NCBI GenBank assembly: GCA_902825965.1
Contig: CADEDA010000006.1
Location: 82,709 to 146,708, forward strand
Origin: an uncultured Gemmatimonadota bacterium
GTDB taxonomy: Bacteria > Gemmatimonadota > Gemmatimonadetes > Gemmatimonadales > Gemmatimonadaceae
Direction: 5' to 3'
Length of the DNA: 64,000 nucleotides
The notes below the pieces were generated by a model. The model did no database searches and had not been told where the DNA came from. It worked only from the letters and a program-made list of their open reading frames with translations. Position numbers and translations under genes: made by a program. This document shows positions 62,276 through 64,000 of the stretch, piece by piece. The stretch's first letter is position 1. The number at the start of each line of letters is the position of its first letter.

Positions 62276-64000
62276 GCGGGGGTCCGGCTCTCGACGGACG
62301 GGAACTGCAGGAACCGCTCGACCTCACCGCGCGCCTCGAGCAGCCGCCGCACGTCCTGCGACACGCCTGCCGCGTCCTCGAAGTGCGTCGTGAATCCTTG
62401 CACGGACAATGCCCCCGCGTGGAGGCGCAGGAGGTTCAGGCGCGTCGATTCCAACGTCGATGTCACGTCGCGCAGCCGGCGCGCGACCTCCTCCCGGTGC
62501 GCGACGAACGGCTCCCGCTCCGCCGATTCCACCGTCCGCCCCACCTCGAGCGCGCGATCGAGCGTCTCCAGCCGATCCCGCAGGCCCGTGGCATCGGACT
62601 GCAACTTGGTGAGCAGCGCGGGCACGGCGGACAAGGCCGAGCGGGACGCGGCGGGCAGTGAGGCGAAGAGCTCCTCCGCCGCCATGCCGATCGCGATCTC
62701 CGTCGGGCGATGCGTCATCGTCCCCGCCGCCACCTTGGGTCGCGCACCGAACAGGCGCGCCAGCGCGAATGCGATCTTGCCCGCCCGACCACGCCAGAAC
62801 TTGCCCCAGCCTTCGACGGCGGCCTGCGGACGTCGCGACCGCAGGATCATCCGCGCACCCAGCGAGATGACACCTACCGCCATCGCGATCGGTGACAGCT
62901 GCTCCATCGCGAGTGCCCACGATTCGGCGGGCGCGATCAGGGTCATCGCCGAGAATCCGATGGCACCGACGGCACTGCTCGCCGCGACGATGCCCAAACG
63001 GCGCTCCGCGGTGGTGCGTTCGCGGTGACCCGTCGCCAGGAACTCCTCTCGGAGCTCGGCCGCCTCATGGCGGAACGCCGCATCGAGGTCGCGGCGGTCG
63101 TAGCCCAGGCGGATGAGCCGGTGGGCGGCGATGCTCATCAACACACCCGGGATCGCGACCATCCCGGCGAGCACGATGGCCACGCCGCTGATCGGCCCGA
63201 GCAGGAACCCGAAGGGGAGGATGGTCGTCATCGCGATCCAGCTGAGCCCCACGAACACGCCGGTACTCAGGCGCCCTTCGCGTTTGACGAACGCGCGCAG
63301 CGCCGGCGGGATCTCCCGTCGCGCGTCGGCCGCGCCGACCAGCAGATCCGCCAGGACGGCGGCGCTGGCCGGGCGCTCGTCGGGCGATTTGGCAAGACAG
63401 CGTTCGATGGTCCCGGCCAGCCGCCGTGGCACGGCGACCCCCGTCCCGCCGAGGACGGGCACCGGCGCGGTCACCTGCTGCGCCAGCACCTCCACCGCGC
63501 CCGATCCCGTGTACGGCGGGCGTCCCGTGAAAATGAAGTACGCGGTCGCCCCGAGGCCGTAGAGATCGCTCCGGGCATCCACCACGCCACCCATGGCCTG
63601 CTCCGGGCTCATGTACTCCGGCGTCCCGGCGACCGAGTCCAGGTCGGCGCTCTCTCCCGCCGCCGCGATGCCGAAGTCCGTCACCAGCGCGCGGCCAGAG
63701 GACGACTCCAGCAGCACGTTCTCCGGCTTCACGTCGCGATGGACCAGCCCATTGGCGTGTGCATGGCCGAGCGCCCAACTCACCTCGCGGAGGATCCGCG
63801 TCCCTTCCGCGGCCGCGATCGGTCCGCGCTGGCGCACGCGTTCTCCGAGGTTCTCGCCCTCGACGTACGCCATGACATAGAACACGAACTGGTCCACCGT
63901 GTCGACGGCGAAGATCGGGATGATGTGCGGGTGCGAGAGGCGCGCCGCCAGCCGTGCCTCGCGGAGGAATCGCTCGCGCTGGTCGTCGTCGAGTGCGCGC
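62272..64000 (-). CDS. Membrane serine/threonine protein kinase, 5' part outside the window
   Basis: The frame is open to the window end: ERFLREARLAARLSHPHIIPIFAVDT is in the same frame before the first internal start at 63897, so the Gly loop and the ATP Lys are missing. Visible: HRDVKPEN, DFG, SPEQ, and a C-terminal half parallel in layout to the neighbouring kinase (LRAFVKREGRLSTGVF, MTHRPTEIAIGMAAEELFASLP, hydrophobic segments, then helices ending in TPA). It is a tandem duplicate of the 60362-62275 gene, clearly diverged. Confidence 0.93.
   Translation of the reverse strand, partial: RALDDDQRERFLREARLAARLSHPHIIPIFAVDTVDQFVFYVMAYVEGENLGERVRQRGPIAAAEGTRILREVSWALGHAHANGLVHRDVKPENVLLESSSGRALVTDFGIAAAGESADLDSVAGTPEYMSPEQAMGGVVDARSDLYGLGATAYFIFTGRPPYTGSGAVEVLAQQVTAPVPVLGGTGVAVPRRLAGTIERCLAKSPDERPASAAVLADLLVGAADARREIPPALRAFVKREGRLSTGVFVGLSWIAMTTILPFGFLLGPISGVAIVLAGMVAIPGVLMSIAAHRLIRLGYDRRDLDAAFRHEAAELREEFLATGHRERTTAERRLGIVAASSAVGAIGFSAMTLIAPAESWALAMEQLSPIAMAVGVISLGARMILRSRRPQAAVEGWGKFWRGRAGKIAFALARLFGARPKVAAGTMTHRPTEIAIGMAAEELFASLPAASRSALSAVPALLTKLQSDATGLRDRLETLDRALEVGRTVESAEREPFVAHREEVARRLRDVTSTLESTRLNLLRLHAGALSVQGFTTHFEDAAGVSQDVRRLLEARGEVERFLQFPSVESRTPA

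Overview
The window is a very GC-rich (roughly 70 % by eye), densely packed chromosome segment from a Gram-negative bacterium. Lipoprotein and outer-membrane-type secreted proteins, the aspartate/DAP lysine pathway, DXS-type isoprenoid synthesis, RNase Y, ZapA, Rex and a split acyl-CoA carboxylase suggest Gemmatimonadota (inference; no marker search was possible). About 64 protein genes, two tRNAs and several promoters, operators and hairpins can be supported. I see no transposase, IS, phage, CRISPR or rRNA. Almost everything is core genome and most genes lie on the minus strand.

Layout. 1-1.6 kb: 3' part of a hybrid histidine kinase (+). 1.6-6.5 kb: acyl-CoA carboxylase operon (carboxyltransferase, biotin carboxylase, an inserted RlmD-type rRNA methyltransferase, free-standing BCCP). 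6.5-9 kb: lipoprotein and ribosomal protein S1. 9-16.9 kb: lysine operon (DapE-like, asd, lysC, dapB, dapA, dapD) running on into aroA and cmk, linked almost throughout by overlapping stop/start codons. 17-21 kb: tRNA-Gly, tRNA-Leu and crcB (+), a glycosidase-like gene (-) and a beta-barrel-like protein (+). 21-30.6 kb: rny-folD-xseA-xseB-ispA-dxs-nadK-recN. 30.6-36.9 kb: noncoding region, lone receiver protein, then infC-rpmI-rplT and pheS-pheT-coiled coil-zapA. 36.9-41.5 kb: the least conserved part: metallo-hydrolase, three exported proteins of unknown function and an AraC-type regulator. 41.6-54.8 kb: DnaQ-like exonuclease, rex, and a long operon rpsU-yqeY-mutS2-dnaG / zinc ribbon-recJ-rsmD-coaD-STAS-RsbW-SpoIIE-rsmA. 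54.8-56.2 kb: arsR-doxX-SRPBCC cassette. 56.2-60.3 kb: HIT protein, poly-glycine lipoprotein, rsmE, prmA, dnaJ. 60.3-64 kb: two tandem paralogous membrane Ser/Thr kinases, the second cut by the window edge.

Regulation readable from sequence. Nine promoters share the layout TTG-type -35, 17-18 bp, TAnnnT-type -10. The rex promoter carries a perfect Rex operator at its start site. infC starts with ATC and has a terminator/anti-terminator leader. aroA appears to start at CTG inside a CTGA overlap. The arsR cassette has a consensus promoter, an overlapping dyad and probably a leaderless mRNA. dnaJ is preceded by a sigma-54-like element. Several transcription units end in perfect GC hairpins without a U tract.

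I did not find one spectacular new system. The best candidates for undescribed biology are the exported-protein/AraC cluster (37.8-41.5 kb), the partner-switching genes inside the replication/translation operon, the tandem kinases with a shared unknown membrane/helical region, and the structured zapA-rny gap.
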